64,000 nucleotides of DNA from NCBI GenBank assembly GCA_964420285.1, contig CAYQTE010000020.1, positions 1 to 64,000 of the forward strand. Reading direction: 5' to 3'. This DNA is from CAYQTE01 sp964420285. Its GTDB lineage: Bacteria; Planctomycetota; Phycisphaerae; Tepidisphaerales; Tepidisphaeraceae. The position numbers and the translations under genes are program-made. Positions 15,564 through 23,648 of this stretch are shown in pieces. The notes under the pieces are model-generated. The model searched no databases, had not been told where the DNA came from, and saw only the letters and a list, made by a program, of their open reading frames with translations. The first letter of the stretch is position 1. Every line of letters begins with the position of its first letter.

Positions 15564-16715
15564 TCAGTTCAAGACCTGTCTCGCGGCCGCCGAGTGTGCC
15601 GGCCCGGCATCCGAGCCGAACGCATCGGCCAAGAGCACGGCGTGGCGCGGATCGAATGCGGCCAGGGCAGATTCACCGCCCGATTCGGCGGCATCAAACG
15701 GCCGGGAATTCTGGCTGATGATCGTGATGCCTGTTCCGTCGACCGTCTTTGCGTTCCATATGGTATTGATCCCCTGGTAGATCCGTTGTCGGATCGTGAC
15801 CGGCATCGCGATCAGACCGCTGGCAGCGTCGGGCCGCACGGCCGTCAGGTGCATCTTCTCTGGTCGCATGACAAAGCGCACTGTCTGTCCGGGTTCCGGG
15901 GTTCCAGAGCTTCGCGGAAGCGACAAATCCATGTCCAGCGCGCGAACGTTTACGCTGTATTGCGTGATATTCAGCACCTCGCCCGAGAACACGTTGGTGG
16001 CGCCCATGAACTGTGCGACAAACGCCGTGGCCGGCCGCTCGAAGACGGCGGCGGACGTATCGACCTGTTCGACCCGGCCGGCGTTCATGACGGCGATGCG
16101 GTCGCTCATGGTCAGGGCTTCTTCCTGGTCGTGCGTGACGAACACGAACGTGATGCCCAGGTGCCGCTGCAAATTCTTCAGTTCGACCTGCATTTCCTTG
16201 CGAAGTTTCTGATCCAGTGCCCCCAGTGGTTCGTCCAGCAGAAGCACGCGCGGTTCGAGCACCAGTGCCCGCGCCAGCGCCACGCGCTGCCGCTGGCCGC
16301 CGGACAGTTCATTGGGATACCGCTTTTCCAGGCCGAGCAATCGCACCAGCGCCAAACCCGCCCGAACCCGATCATCCCACGAATTCGCCGGAACCGCACG
16401 GTAGCGCAAGCCGAACGCGATGTTCTGCGCGACGTTGAGGTGGGGGAACAGCGCGTAATGCTGAAAGACCATGTTGACCGGACGTCGATAGGGCGGGACG
16501 CGGGTACATTCGACGCCGTTGATGGAAAGCCGGCCGCTGCTGGGCAATTCAAAACCGGCGATCATGCGAAGCAGGGTTGTCTTGCCGCAACCGCTGGGCC
16601 CCAGCAGGGAAAAGAACTCGCCGCGGCGGATGGCAAGGCTCACATGATCGACGGCGGCGAATTCGCCAAAGCGTTTGGTGATGTCCCGGAGGTCGATGCT
16701 GATGTCGTTGTCCAT
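15564..16715 (-). CDS. potA: Spermidine/putrescine ABC transporter ATPase
   Basis: The cytoplasmic ATPase powers polyamine import. Walker A GPSGCGKTT, Q-loop FQHYALFPHL, signature LSGGQRQRVALARAL, Walker B LLLDEPLGALD and H-loop VFVTHDQEEA are all intact. A C-terminal TOBE-type regulatory domain (from about residue 280, VRFVMRPEKMHL) is present. Start is taken at MDNDISIDL (16715); an in-frame TTG 12 nt earlier is an alternative. It is the first gene of the operon. Confidence 0.95.
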   Translation of the reverse strand: MDNDISIDLRDITKRFGEFAAVDHVSLAIRRGEFFSLLGPSGCGKTTLLRMIAGFELPSSGRLSINGVECTRVPPYRRPVNMVFQHYALFPHLNVAQNIAFGLRYRAVPANSWDDRVRAGLALVRLLGLEKRYPNELSGGQRQRVALARALVLEPRVLLLDEPLGALDQKLRKEMQVELKNLQRHLGITFVFVTHDQEEALTMSDRIAVMNAGRVEQVDTSAAVFERPATAFVAQFMGATNVFSGEVLNITQYSVNVRALDMDLSLPRSSGTPEPGQTVRFVMRPEKMHLTAVRPDAASGLIAMPVTIRQRIYQGINTIWNAKTVDGTGITIISQNSRPFDAAESGGESALAAFDPRHAVLLADAFGSDAGPAHSAAARQVLN

Positions 16716-16965
16716 GCTTCCGTTCAACCCAGGTGCCGGGATTCTGCGTTGCCGCGTCGCGCAAGTAAAGCCCAGGATGATAGGCGCTGCCGGTGTTGCC
16801 GATGCATGTGAACGAGATCATCATTTACCAGTCCGGCGTGCGACGATTATGGGACTCGGGCCGGTAATTCAGCCCCAAAATTGGCCCCCGCCATTTTGAT
16901 ATTGTAGCGTTGGACCGAGCCCGCTGAATCGCCAGGGCGGCGGCTGGTGCCAGGCCTGGAGAGAG
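16716..16965. other. Divergent intergenic region, potA and PilZ-like gene
   Basis: The 250 bases contain no recognised gene. The two flanking genes diverge, so promoters for both must lie here. No clear -10 or operator was identified on inspection. Confidence 0.3.
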
Positions 16966-17442
16966 ATGATGCTGCAAGAACAACTCGAGCCCGAGGCGGC
17001 CCTGCCGGCGGCGAAATGGCCGCCGGAGGTTGGACTCATATTATCGGCCCTGGAGGCCGGCGATCACCGCGACGAAGAGCGCCGCCAGATTCAGCGCGGG
17101 CATTATCGCGTGCAGGCGGCGTTGCGATTGTTCAGCGATCCGCCGGGCGCCGACGCCTGGAACCTGTACACCCGCGATGCCAGCCCGCGCGGGCTGGGGT
17201 TTATCGCGCCGCATCAATTGCCGCTTGGACACGGCGGTATGGTCGAGTTGCTCGATCCCTATGGAAACGAGATTTCCGTCAACTGCACGCTGTTTCGCTG
17301 CCGCCTGGCGGCGCCGGGGTGGTTCGAAGGCGCCTTGTATTTCAACCGCGACCAGTGGGTCTTCCAGGAACTGATCGAACAGCAGGCCGCCGGTACGGCC
17401 TCGCTCCGTTTGACGACTGACAATTCGCCCGCCAGAGGATAG
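16966..17442 (+). CDS. PilZ-like domain protein
   Basis: The 158-residue soluble protein has a central beta-rich segment (about 45-130): RGHYRVQAALRLFSD, then TRDASPRGLGFIAPHQLPLG and GALYFNRDQW. The spacing of Arg-rich entry, D/N-x-S-x-x-G core and closing F resembles the PilZ fold that binds cyclic-di-GMP. The canonical RxxxR is imperfect (RRQIQRGHYR), so ligand binding is uncertain. It has an Ala/Glu-rich N-terminus. It is followed after 74 nt by the YdjY gene. Confidence 0.55.
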   Translation: MMLQEQLEPEAALPAAKWPPEVGLILSALEAGDHRDEERRQIQRGHYRVQAALRLFSDPPGADAWNLYTRDASPRGLGFIAPHQLPLGHGGMVELLDPYGNEISVNCTLFRCRLAAPGWFEGALYFNRDQWVFQELIEQQAAGTASLRLTTDNSPARG

Positions 17443-17516
17443 ACTTCTTTCGGCTCGCATGGCCGCCGCGACGCTGGCGCGCCGCGGCGGCTAGAGCGGC
17501 GAGCCGGGAGCGCTCC

Positions 17517-18518
17517 ATGTCAAACCGCCTGGCCACGCACCGGAATTTCATCGGCCGCGTTGGGTTTATCTGTATAGCAATCGCCGGCCTGCTGGGCGGG
17601 CGGATGGTTTCGACTGGCCGCGCCGCCGATCCGCCGGCCACCGCGCCGGCCCCGCTGGGAAATCTGCCCCACATCCGCATCGACGCGCACAACCATCGCG
17701 TCCAGGTCGATTGCCAGGCTCTGGCCGTCGAGCAGCCGCTGGAGTTTTTCTGCGTCATGTCCGGCGGCAACGAATACGAATCGGTTCTGCGCTCGCCGGC
17801 CAAGCCGTCGGATATTCATCTGGCCCTGCTGATGATCGGCCTGACGCCGGGCGGAAATGTCCATTCGGATCCGCAAACGCAGAAATGGATGCCGCCGTTC
17901 GGACCGGCGCTAAACATCTCCTGCCAGTATACCCTCAACGGCAAGGCGATGGACGTTCCCGCCTGGAAGCTGATGCGCTCGGTCAAGGACAAGACCACCA
18001 TGCCGCCGATGACCTGGGTCTTCTGCGGATCGAAGGTCATGGACAACGGCTCATATGCGGCCGACGAGACCAGCTACACCGTCAGCGTCGTCAATTTCGA
18101 ATACACCCTGATCGACATTCCCACGCTGGCCAGCAACGCCAATGAGACTCTCGAATGGGAACGCGATCCGAACATGATGCCGCCCAAGGGAACGCCGGTG
18201 GTCATGACCATCGAGCCGGCCGAACATGCGACGACCCTTCCGGCCGAGGCGCCGGTTAAGCCCAGTGAGCCGATCGCGATGGCGCTGGTGAGCATCGATG
18301 CCGACGGAAATATCGAGCTGGAACACGCGCCGGTGAAGGCGGCCGAACTGGCCGACCGGCTGCGGGAAATGAAGACTCGCGGCGCGACGAAGGTGGGTTT
18401 GTCGGCCGATCCGGCCGGTCCGGCCAAGGCGCTGGCGTCGGTCATCGACGCTGTAACCGCCGCCGGCATGGATATGGAAATCCGCAAGCCCTCGACGCGA
18501 CCGAGCACCGCGCCATGA
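17517..18518 (+). CDS. Secreted YdjY-domain protein with C-terminal ExbD/TolR-like domain
   Basis: The 333-residue exported protein has a signal peptide (residues about 1-37, ending GRAADPPA). Residues about 50-210 match the YdjY domain: HIRIDAHNHRVQVDCQALAV, FFCVMSGGNEYESVL and ... HLALLMIGLTPG. The C-terminal 75 residues (SIDADGNIELEHAPVKAAEL to ITAAGM-type helix) have the DADGxIxLxxxPV...LxxRLxxM...VxLSADPxxPxxxLxxVIDAV..AGM pattern of ExbD/TolR periplasmic domains. A fusion of these two is unusual. The role is unknown. The tail is Thr/Ala/Pro-rich. Confidence 0.72.
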   Translation: MSNRLATHRNFIGRVGFICIAIAGLLGGRMVSTGRAADPPATAPAPLGNLPHIRIDAHNHRVQVDCQALAVEQPLEFFCVMSGGNEYESVLRSPAKPSDIHLALLMIGLTPGGNVHSDPQTQKWMPPFGPALNISCQYTLNGKAMDVPAWKLMRSVKDKTTMPPMTWVFCGSKVMDNGSYAADETSYTVSVVNFEYTLIDIPTLASNANETLEWERDPNMMPPKGTPVVMTIEPAEHATTLPAEAPVKPSEPIAMALVSIDADGNIELEHAPVKAAELADRLREMKTRGATKVGLSADPAGPAKALASVIDAVTAAGMDMEIRKPSTRPSTAP

Positions 18519-18557
18519 TCGATACGACGCCCCAGCGGCCTGTCACGAACAACTGCT

Positions 18558-18718
18558 GAATGCTCACCGCGGAGTCGCAAAGGACGCAGAGGAATTGATT
18601 TGTTGAAAGAAATTGGCTCCATGGTCCAGTCCCAAACGCCAACCGGGGGCGGCGCAAAGAAAGTTCGCCATATCCACCGCCTTCTCCGCGCCCTCCGCGG
18701 CTTTGCGGTGAATCTGAT
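18558..18718. repeat. Imperfect inverted dispersed repeat
   Basis: The left part (about 18558-18595, ctcaccgcggagtcgcaaag and gacgcagag) is complementary, with scattered mismatches, to about 18680-18718 (ctccgcgccctccgcggctt and tgcggtga). It belongs to the same group as 4174 and 7592. The right arm lies inside the apparent 5' end of the next gene. Confidence 0.6.
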
Positions 18719-19436
18719 CTCCCGCGGGCTGGACGACCCGGCGAACCAGTGGCTTGATTGGGCAGTTCCGCTGTGCGCCGCGCTCGTCTCTGCCGCCGCG
18801 GCACGCGTGGCGTCGGGAGCGAATCTCGGCGCCATCATCGGCGGCCAACTGGGTGTCACGATCCTGATGCCGCCCCTGGTTCTTGCGGTGGCGCCGGGCC
18901 GCAGACAATCGTACGCGGCAATCGGCGTGATCGCCGGTGTGCTGGCGGTCTGGTGGACGACGATGGATCGGTGGGTCTTTCCGGCCGGGCAACTGTTCGG
19001 CGTCACGATCTGCACACTCGCCTGGTCTATCAATCTGGCGATGTTGACGGTCGCAGCGCAGCGCATCGGCCTGGGCCCGGTCGCACCGGGCTGCGTAATA
19101 GCCATCGCCCTCGCCTTCTTCACCTGGCCGATTTGGCTGGCGGCGCATATTTCATCGGCAATGGCCGGTCGATTGGCGGCCGTGCATCCGGGCCTGGTCG
19201 CCAACGGACTGCTGACGGCGACATTCCCGTGGTTCGAGCAGCCGGTGGCCTATCGCCAACTGACGGTGCTGAATCAGAGCGTGCCGTGTACCCTCCCGAC
19301 AAGCTGGATCGCGTGCTCGCTGGTGCATGGGGCGATAGCGGCGGTGATCGGCTTGGGGCTGTTCGTGCAATCGAGAGTTCGGCGAGGCGCAAATCGAGAT
19401 CGATGTCCAAGTTGCGGCACTACGGCGCGGAAGTAG
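18600..19436 (+). CDS. Polytopic membrane protein, unknown family
   Basis: The open frame of 278 residues has about five to six membrane helices (LDWAVPLCAALVSAAAAR, GQLGVTILMPPLVLAVAP, SYAAIGVIAGVLAVWW, LFGVTICTLAWSINLAML, PVAPGCVIAIALAFFTWP and a last one) and a short C-terminal tail with CPSC. The first 36 residues are read from the right arm of a dispersed repeat, so the true start may be the GTG at 18708. The family is not recognised. It overlaps the convergent DUF456 gene by 17 nt. Confidence 0.62.
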   Translation: MLKEIGSMVQSQTPTGGGAKKVRHIHRLLRALRGFAVNLISRGLDDPANQWLDWAVPLCAALVSAAAARVASGANLGAIIGGQLGVTILMPPLVLAVAPGRRQSYAAIGVIAGVLAVWWTTMDRWVFPAGQLFGVTICTLAWSINLAMLTVAAQRIGLGPVAPGCVIAIALAFFTWPIWLAAHISSAMAGRLAAVHPGLVANGLLTATFPWFEQPVAYRQLTVLNQSVPCTLPTSWIACSLVHGAIAAVIGLGLFVQSRVRRGANRDRCPSCGTTARK

Positions 19437-20013
19437 TTGCCGAGTGAATTGCTATCGGTGTCGTCGCGGGTTGCGTCGCCGGGGCGGCATGATGTCGAAT
19501 CGGCAGTCCTTCCCACGCGACGACGACAAAGACGACGAATCCGAGCAGAACTTTGGCGGCGATTCCCATCACCCGGCCTTGTGCAGCGCCGATGCCGACG
19601 GAAACCGAATGCCCAAATCGCCGGCCGGAGATCAGTTCGGTCAAGCCAGCGCCCAGGGCACTGCCCAGCAGCACACCGGCCACCGTGGAAATCACCGGCA
19701 GGAACGCCAAAGCGATCGACAGAAATATTCCACCTAGCAATCCGCCGATGATCGCGCCCCAGACGGCCGGGCGCCCGCCGCCGGCTCGACGCGTCATCGC
19801 GCCGCCCAGAATGGTCTCTGCGATTTCGCCAACCAGTGCGATGGCCGTCACCGCGCCGAGCGTGTACCAGCCGACGAACGCCAAGCCCGTGCATGCGCCG
19901 TAGATCGCCGACGCGATCAGCATCACCCACAATCCCGGCAGTGCCAGCAGATTCGCGCCCCAGCCGGCCAGCAGGATCAACAAGAGCAGTGCGTACAGGA
20001 ACCAGTCGAGCAT
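19420..20013 (-). CDS. DUF456 membrane protein
   Basis: The 197-residue protein starts MLDWFLYALLLLILLAGWG and has four to five hydrophobic segments, including two glycine-rich hairpins (WGAIIGGLLGGIFLS and AGVLLGSALGAGLTELI). This is the pattern of the DUF456 family. Biochemical function is unknown. The ATG at 20013 is preferred over 20052. It follows the hydrolase gene by 10 nt on the same strand. Confidence 0.82.
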   Translation of the reverse strand: MLDWFLYALLLLILLAGWGANLLALPGLWVMLIASAIYGACTGLAFVGWYTLGAVTAIALVGEIAETILGGAMTRRAGGGRPAVWGAIIGGLLGGIFLSIALAFLPVISTVAGVLLGSALGAGLTELISGRRFGHSVSVGIGAAQGRVMGIAAKVLLGFVVFVVVAWEGLPIRHHAAPATQPATTPIAIHSATTSAP

Positions 20014-20023
20014 CGAACCCCAA

Positions 20024-20854
20024 TCAGTATTTAACCGGCCCGCGCTGGGCATCGGCGATCAAGAGCGGCGCCACGATCTGCTCGACGAACGTATGCGCCA
20101 TCGGGCCGATATGACTGCCGTTGTTGCCCAGCCACACCCATTCGCTTTTGTACGGATGGCCGGCGACTTTGGCGTATTCCGTCGCATCGCCCGCCTGCGG
20201 CCGGACGAACCCGACCATGCCGGCGGCATCGCCCTTGGACCGGTCCATGTTGCCGAAGAGCGATGTGCCCAGCCCCAGGACAAAATTGTCGTTGGCGCTG
20301 TAGAAGACATGGATGTGTCCGCTGACATGGCGCAGTGCGGCCGTCAGGTCGTAGTCCGGCGATAGCGCCGGCGACAGCAAGACCGCATCGCGAACCCGCA
20401 CGCCCGGCGGGAGCTTTTCCAGCGCCCACACCGCGACGCCCCCGCCGCCGCTGTGTCCGCTGATGAACAGCGGCGAATCCGGATCGAGCCGATACCGCTC
20501 GGCCAGCATGTCCGCAACCGCTTGCGCCTGTTTCTGGTTCTCCTCGATGGTGAATAGCGAAAAGCCGCGATCGCCGTGCGTCCAGTCGTGAATCTCGATA
20601 TCGCCGCTGAACCCGCCGTCCTTAATGCCCTGGGCATACGTATCGTCCACCCACAGATGTCCGACGATCCCCGGCAGATGGAGCAGCAGCGGCGGCAGGG
20701 GCGCCGGCCGCACCGGTGGGGGTGGTTGTTCGGCGCAGCCGAAACAGAACGCAATCACTGCCAGCAGCGCCAGCCAAAGTGCGCAGCGCACCGCCCCCGA
20801 GCCGGGCGCTGATTCATCCACCGTCTGGATGGAAAGCAAATCTCCGCGAGTCAT
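20024..20854 (-). CDS. Lipoprotein alpha/beta-hydrolase
   Basis: The 276-residue protein has an N-terminal membrane/lipoprotein signal (ALWLALLAVIAFCFGCAEQP, lipid Cys about residue 41) and a Pro-rich linker. The alpha/beta-hydrolase fold follows with nucleophile elbow SGHSGGGG (Ser about 136), a candidate acid in FYSANDNFV and catalytic His in NNGSHIGPM. The substrate is unknown; an esterase or lipase role is likely. An ATG at 21100 is rejected because the added residues run antisense through queG. Confidence 0.82.
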   Translation of the reverse strand: MTRGDLLSIQTVDESAPGSGAVRCALWLALLAVIAFCFGCAEQPPPPVRPAPLPPLLLHLPGIVGHLWVDDTYAQGIKDGGFSGDIEIHDWTHGDRGFSLFTIEENQKQAQAVADMLAERYRLDPDSPLFISGHSGGGGVAVWALEKLPPGVRVRDAVLLSPALSPDYDLTAALRHVSGHIHVFYSANDNFVLGLGTSLFGNMDRSKGDAAGMVGFVRPQAGDATEYAKVAGHPYKSEWVWLGNNGSHIGPMAHTFVEQIVAPLLIADAQRGPVKY

Positions 20855-20965
20855 CGCCGGCCCTTCATGAAAAGTTCGCACACGCCAAACATGCCTATTG
20901 TACCTGAAGTGCGGCGCCAATGGCGAGCCGCCATGCCGGAATCCGCGCGTTTGCACTCCGGCGGC

Positions 20966-20971
20966 TATAAT
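20966..20971 (+). promoter_or_regulatory. Predicted -10 box for queG (possible leaderless start)
   Basis: cggcTATAAT lies with only 9 nt between it and the queG ATG at 20981, and no Shine-Dalgarno is present. The same layout occurs at nuoD, thiG and the 26135 gene. Confidence 0.5.
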
Positions 20972-20980
20972 CCGCGACGA

Positions 20981-21928
20981 ATGGCCCTGGAGCTTCACGA
21001 ACTGGCCGGGCGGATCAAGGGGATGGCGCGGGAATTGGGTTTTGATCTGGCGGGGATCACTTCGGCACGGCCCAGTGCCTATCGTGACTATTTCCGCCAA
21101 TGGCTCGACGACGGCAAGGCCGGGACGATGGACTGGTTGCGGCGGCGGTTCGACGAGCGTGTCGATCCGGCGGTCTATTTCCCCGGCGTCAAAAGTGTTG
21201 TCTGTGTGGCGGTCAATTATTATGTGACGCTCGAACCCGCGAAGGGCAATGCCTCCGGGGCGACCGGGCGCGTGGCCCGCTATGCCTTAGGCAATGATTA
21301 TCACGATTGGATAAAGCAACGGCTGCACAGCCTGGCGGATTGGATGCGGCAGGCGACCGGATGCCGGACGCGCTGCGGCGTGGATACCGCGCCGATCATG
21401 GAAAAAGAACTGGCCGCCCGCGCCGGTATCGGATGGCTGGGAAAAAACAGTTGCGTGATCCACGAACGACAAGGCTCATGGCTTTTCCTGGGCGAGGTCT
21501 TGACCGATCTGGAACTTCCGCCCGACGAACCGGCCGTCGATCGCTGCGGAACCTGCCGCCGATGCATCGACGCCTGCCCGACGGCCGCCATCACCGCCCC
21601 TTATCAACTGGACGCCACCCGGTGCATCTCCTATCTGACGATCGAACACGACGGCGCCATCGACCCCGCCCTGCAAGCGCGGATGGGAGACTGGCTCTTC
21701 GGCTGCGATATCTGCCAGGATGTCTGCCCATTTAACGGCCGTCCCACCAGCGCAACCGACGCGGACGTGCAACCGCGCCTTCCGGACGGCCGGGTCAATC
21801 TCGCCGATCTCCTGGCGTGGGATGCGAACCGATATCGCCGCGAATTTCACAACAGCGCGGTCCGCAGGGTTTCGTTGCCCGTCCTGCAGCGCAACGCGGC
21901 GACTGCCTTGGCGAATCAGTCCCGATAA
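20981..21928 (+). CDS. queG: Epoxyqueuosine reductase
   Basis: QueG performs the last step of queuosine biosynthesis, reducing epoxyqueuosine in tRNA with cobalamin and two [4Fe-4S] clusters. The 315-residue protein has the N-terminal cobalamin-binding part (ELGFDLAGITSARP, DYHDWIKQRLHSLADW, DTAPIMEKELAARAGIGW with GLGKNS-type WLGKNSCVI) and both cluster motifs CGTCRRCIDACPTAAI and CDICQDVCPF. It lacks the C-terminal HEAT repeats of some homologues. The ATG at 20981 fits the family start (ELHELAGRIKGMAREL). Confidence 0.95.
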   Translation: MALELHELAGRIKGMARELGFDLAGITSARPSAYRDYFRQWLDDGKAGTMDWLRRRFDERVDPAVYFPGVKSVVCVAVNYYVTLEPAKGNASGATGRVARYALGNDYHDWIKQRLHSLADWMRQATGCRTRCGVDTAPIMEKELAARAGIGWLGKNSCVIHERQGSWLFLGEVLTDLELPPDEPAVDRCGTCRRCIDACPTAAITAPYQLDATRCISYLTIEHDGAIDPALQARMGDWLFGCDICQDVCPFNGRPTSATDADVQPRLPDGRVNLADLLAWDANRYRREFHNSAVRRVSLPVLQRNAATALANQSR

Positions 21929-21936
21929 AACGTCAC

Positions 21937-21960
21937 GGGCGCCGGAACGTACCGGCGCCC
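21937..21960. terminator. GC hairpin between convergent queG and hsp20
   Basis: gggcgccgg (21937-21945) pairs perfectly with ccggcgccc (21952-21960) around a 6-nt loop, aacgta. It lies 8 nt after the queG stop and before the 3' end of the convergent hsp20 gene, so it could terminate either transcript. There is no T-run on either side, so it is a hairpin of terminator type rather than a canonical intrinsic terminator. Confidence 0.55.
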
Positions 21961-22022
21961 GCGGCGGACCTCGAAACGGATCAGTTCGCCGGGCGATGTT
22001 GGACTTGTCGCCCGGTGGAAAA

Positions 22023-22478
22023 TTAGCTGACCTGCACGCGGCGCGGCTTGCTTTCCTCTCGCTTCTTGAGCGTGATCGTCAGCAGCCCGTCCGCCAGCTT
22101 GGCGGCCACGGATTTCTCATCGACCGTCGGCGGCAGCGTGAAACTGCGTTCGACATGCGTGAAACGCCTCTCGTTGAGCAGCGTCTGCGACTTGCCGTCG
22201 CCGGTCTTGTTTTGTTCAGGGCGATCCGCACTGATGGTCAGTGTCTGGTTCTCCATGGTGATGCCCACCTGCTCCTTGGTGAAGCCGGGCAATTCCGCCT
22301 CAACCACGATATGATCGACATCCTCATGAATATCGACGCCATAAGGGCTCCAATATGTGGTCGCGACCTGCGGCCTGTTTCCGAAAAGCTGGCCCAGCAT
22401 GTAATCGAACTCGCGATGCGCGGTATCGAAAGTATCCAGTTGTTGGGCGGTTCGGCTGACTCGTGTCGGCAATGCCAT
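22023..22478 (-). CDS. Small heat-shock protein, Hsp20/alpha-crystallin family
   Basis: The 151-residue ATP-independent holdase chaperone. The alpha-crystallin domain spans about residues 45-140: VDIHEDVDHIVVEAELPGF, ITMENQTLTISADR, RSFTLPPTVDEKSVAAKLADGLLTITL. The A-x-x-x-n-G-v-L signature is seen as AAKLADGLLTITLKK. The C-terminal extension ends RRVQVS, with VxV in place of the usual IxI. It has an AAGGAGA ribosome site. It diverges from miaA. Confidence 0.93.
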   Translation of the reverse strand: MALPTRVSRTAQQLDTFDTAHREFDYMLGQLFGNRPQVATTYWSPYGVDIHEDVDHIVVEAELPGFTKEQVGITMENQTLTISADRPEQNKTGDGKSQTLLNERRFTHVERSFTLPPTVDEKSVAAKLADGLLTITLKKREESKPRRVQVS

Positions 22479-22654
22479 GACGATCTCCTTTCATACGTTG
22501 GAGGTACTGGTGTCGTATTTTGTTACTCGAAAGGGATAAAACAAACCGCGTGCCAACCCGCGGCATCGAGATTGGGCGCGTCAAATCGCGATTTTGGCAG
22601 CTTTTTATCGGGATTTCCTTCACAAAAAGGCTGCCGTTTTTGCAGTGAGTTGCC

Positions 22655-23584
22655 ATGATGGCAGTTGATACGCCTATTCTTGCGATTGTGGGGCCGACGG
22701 CATCGGGCAAATCGTCGCTGGCGATGGAAATCGCCCGCCGCCGCGACGCCGAAATACTCAGTATAGATTCGATGCAAATTTATAAGGCGCTGGACATTGG
22801 TACGGCCAAGCCGACGGTCCAGGACCAATCGCAAGTTCGACATCATCTCATTGACGTGGCCGGTAGGCATGAGACGTTTAGCGCCGCGAGGTTCGTCGAA
22901 CTCGCCGATATTGCGATCGCCGACGCGCGCGGTCGTGGCAAGCCGCTGGTGGCAACGGGCGGGACGCCGATGTATTTCCGGGCGCTGTTCGACGGGCTCT
23001 TCGACGGCCCCGGCGCCGATGAGGCGATTCGACATCGACTTGGCGAACTGCCCACGGACGTATTGCACCAGCGTCTCACTCGCGTCGATCCGGCGGCGGC
23101 CGGGCGAATTCACGTGGCCGACCGCAAGCGACTGGTGCGGGCATTGGAGGTGTTCGAGCAGACCGGTCAGCCGATTTCGTCATTGCAGACACAGTGGGCT
23201 TCTCGCCAGCCGCGGCATCGGGCGGTTTGGGTCGGTTTGAGCTGGGAGAAATCAGCCCTGAATCAGCGAATCAACGCACGGGTGCGTCAGATGATCGCGG
23301 CCGGTTGGGTGGATGAAGTGCGGCGGCTCATCGAGCACCCGGCCGGTTTGTCGCCGACGGCTTTGGCGGCGACGGGATATCGCCAGTTGATCGACCACGT
23401 TCAGGGGCGGATGTCGCTGTCGGACGCGATCGAGGACATAAAAATCGCGACCCGCCAACTGGCCCGGCGGCAAATGAAATGGCTGCGGCGGTTTGCGGAT
23501 GTGACCTGGCTTGAAGGGGATCAGCCGCTGGAGACGCTCGTTCAGCGCGCGCTGGCGGCGTGGGATGCGGGGGCGGTGATATGA
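22655..23584 (+). CDS. miaA: tRNA dimethylallyltransferase
   Basis: MiaA transfers the dimethylallyl group to A37 of tRNAs that read codons starting with U. The P-loop GPTASGKSSLA, DSMQIYKALDIGTAKP substrate loop, ATGGTPMYFRAL and the C-terminal ATGYRQLIDH and ATRQLARRQMKWLRR are all family signatures. At 309 residues it is full length. Two adjacent ATGs (22655, 22658) are possible starts. It is also a tRNA modification gene, like queG 0.7 kb upstream. Confidence 0.96.
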   Translation: MMAVDTPILAIVGPTASGKSSLAMEIARRRDAEILSIDSMQIYKALDIGTAKPTVQDQSQVRHHLIDVAGRHETFSAARFVELADIAIADARGRGKPLVATGGTPMYFRALFDGLFDGPGADEAIRHRLGELPTDVLHQRLTRVDPAAAGRIHVADRKRLVRALEVFEQTGQPISSLQTQWASRQPRHRAVWVGLSWEKSALNQRINARVRQMIAAGWVDEVRRLIEHPAGLSPTALAATGYRQLIDHVQGRMSLSDAIEDIKIATRQLARRQMKWLRRFADVTWLEGDQPLETLVQRALAAWDAGAVI

Positions 23585-23648
23585 ATGGGCCGGCAAAATG
23601 CTGCGGCGGCCGCCGCTCGGTACAATACGATGCGCGAGGGAAAAGCTC

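Noticed and set aside
15594..16811. Plus-strand open frame of 405 codons opposite potA
   Set aside because: potA has all ABC ATPase motifs; the antisense frame is a composition artefact.
22479..22654. CIRCE or other heat-shock operator before hsp20
   Set aside because: No TTAGCACTC-N9-GAGTGCTAA-like dyad is present in the 176-bp divergent region.
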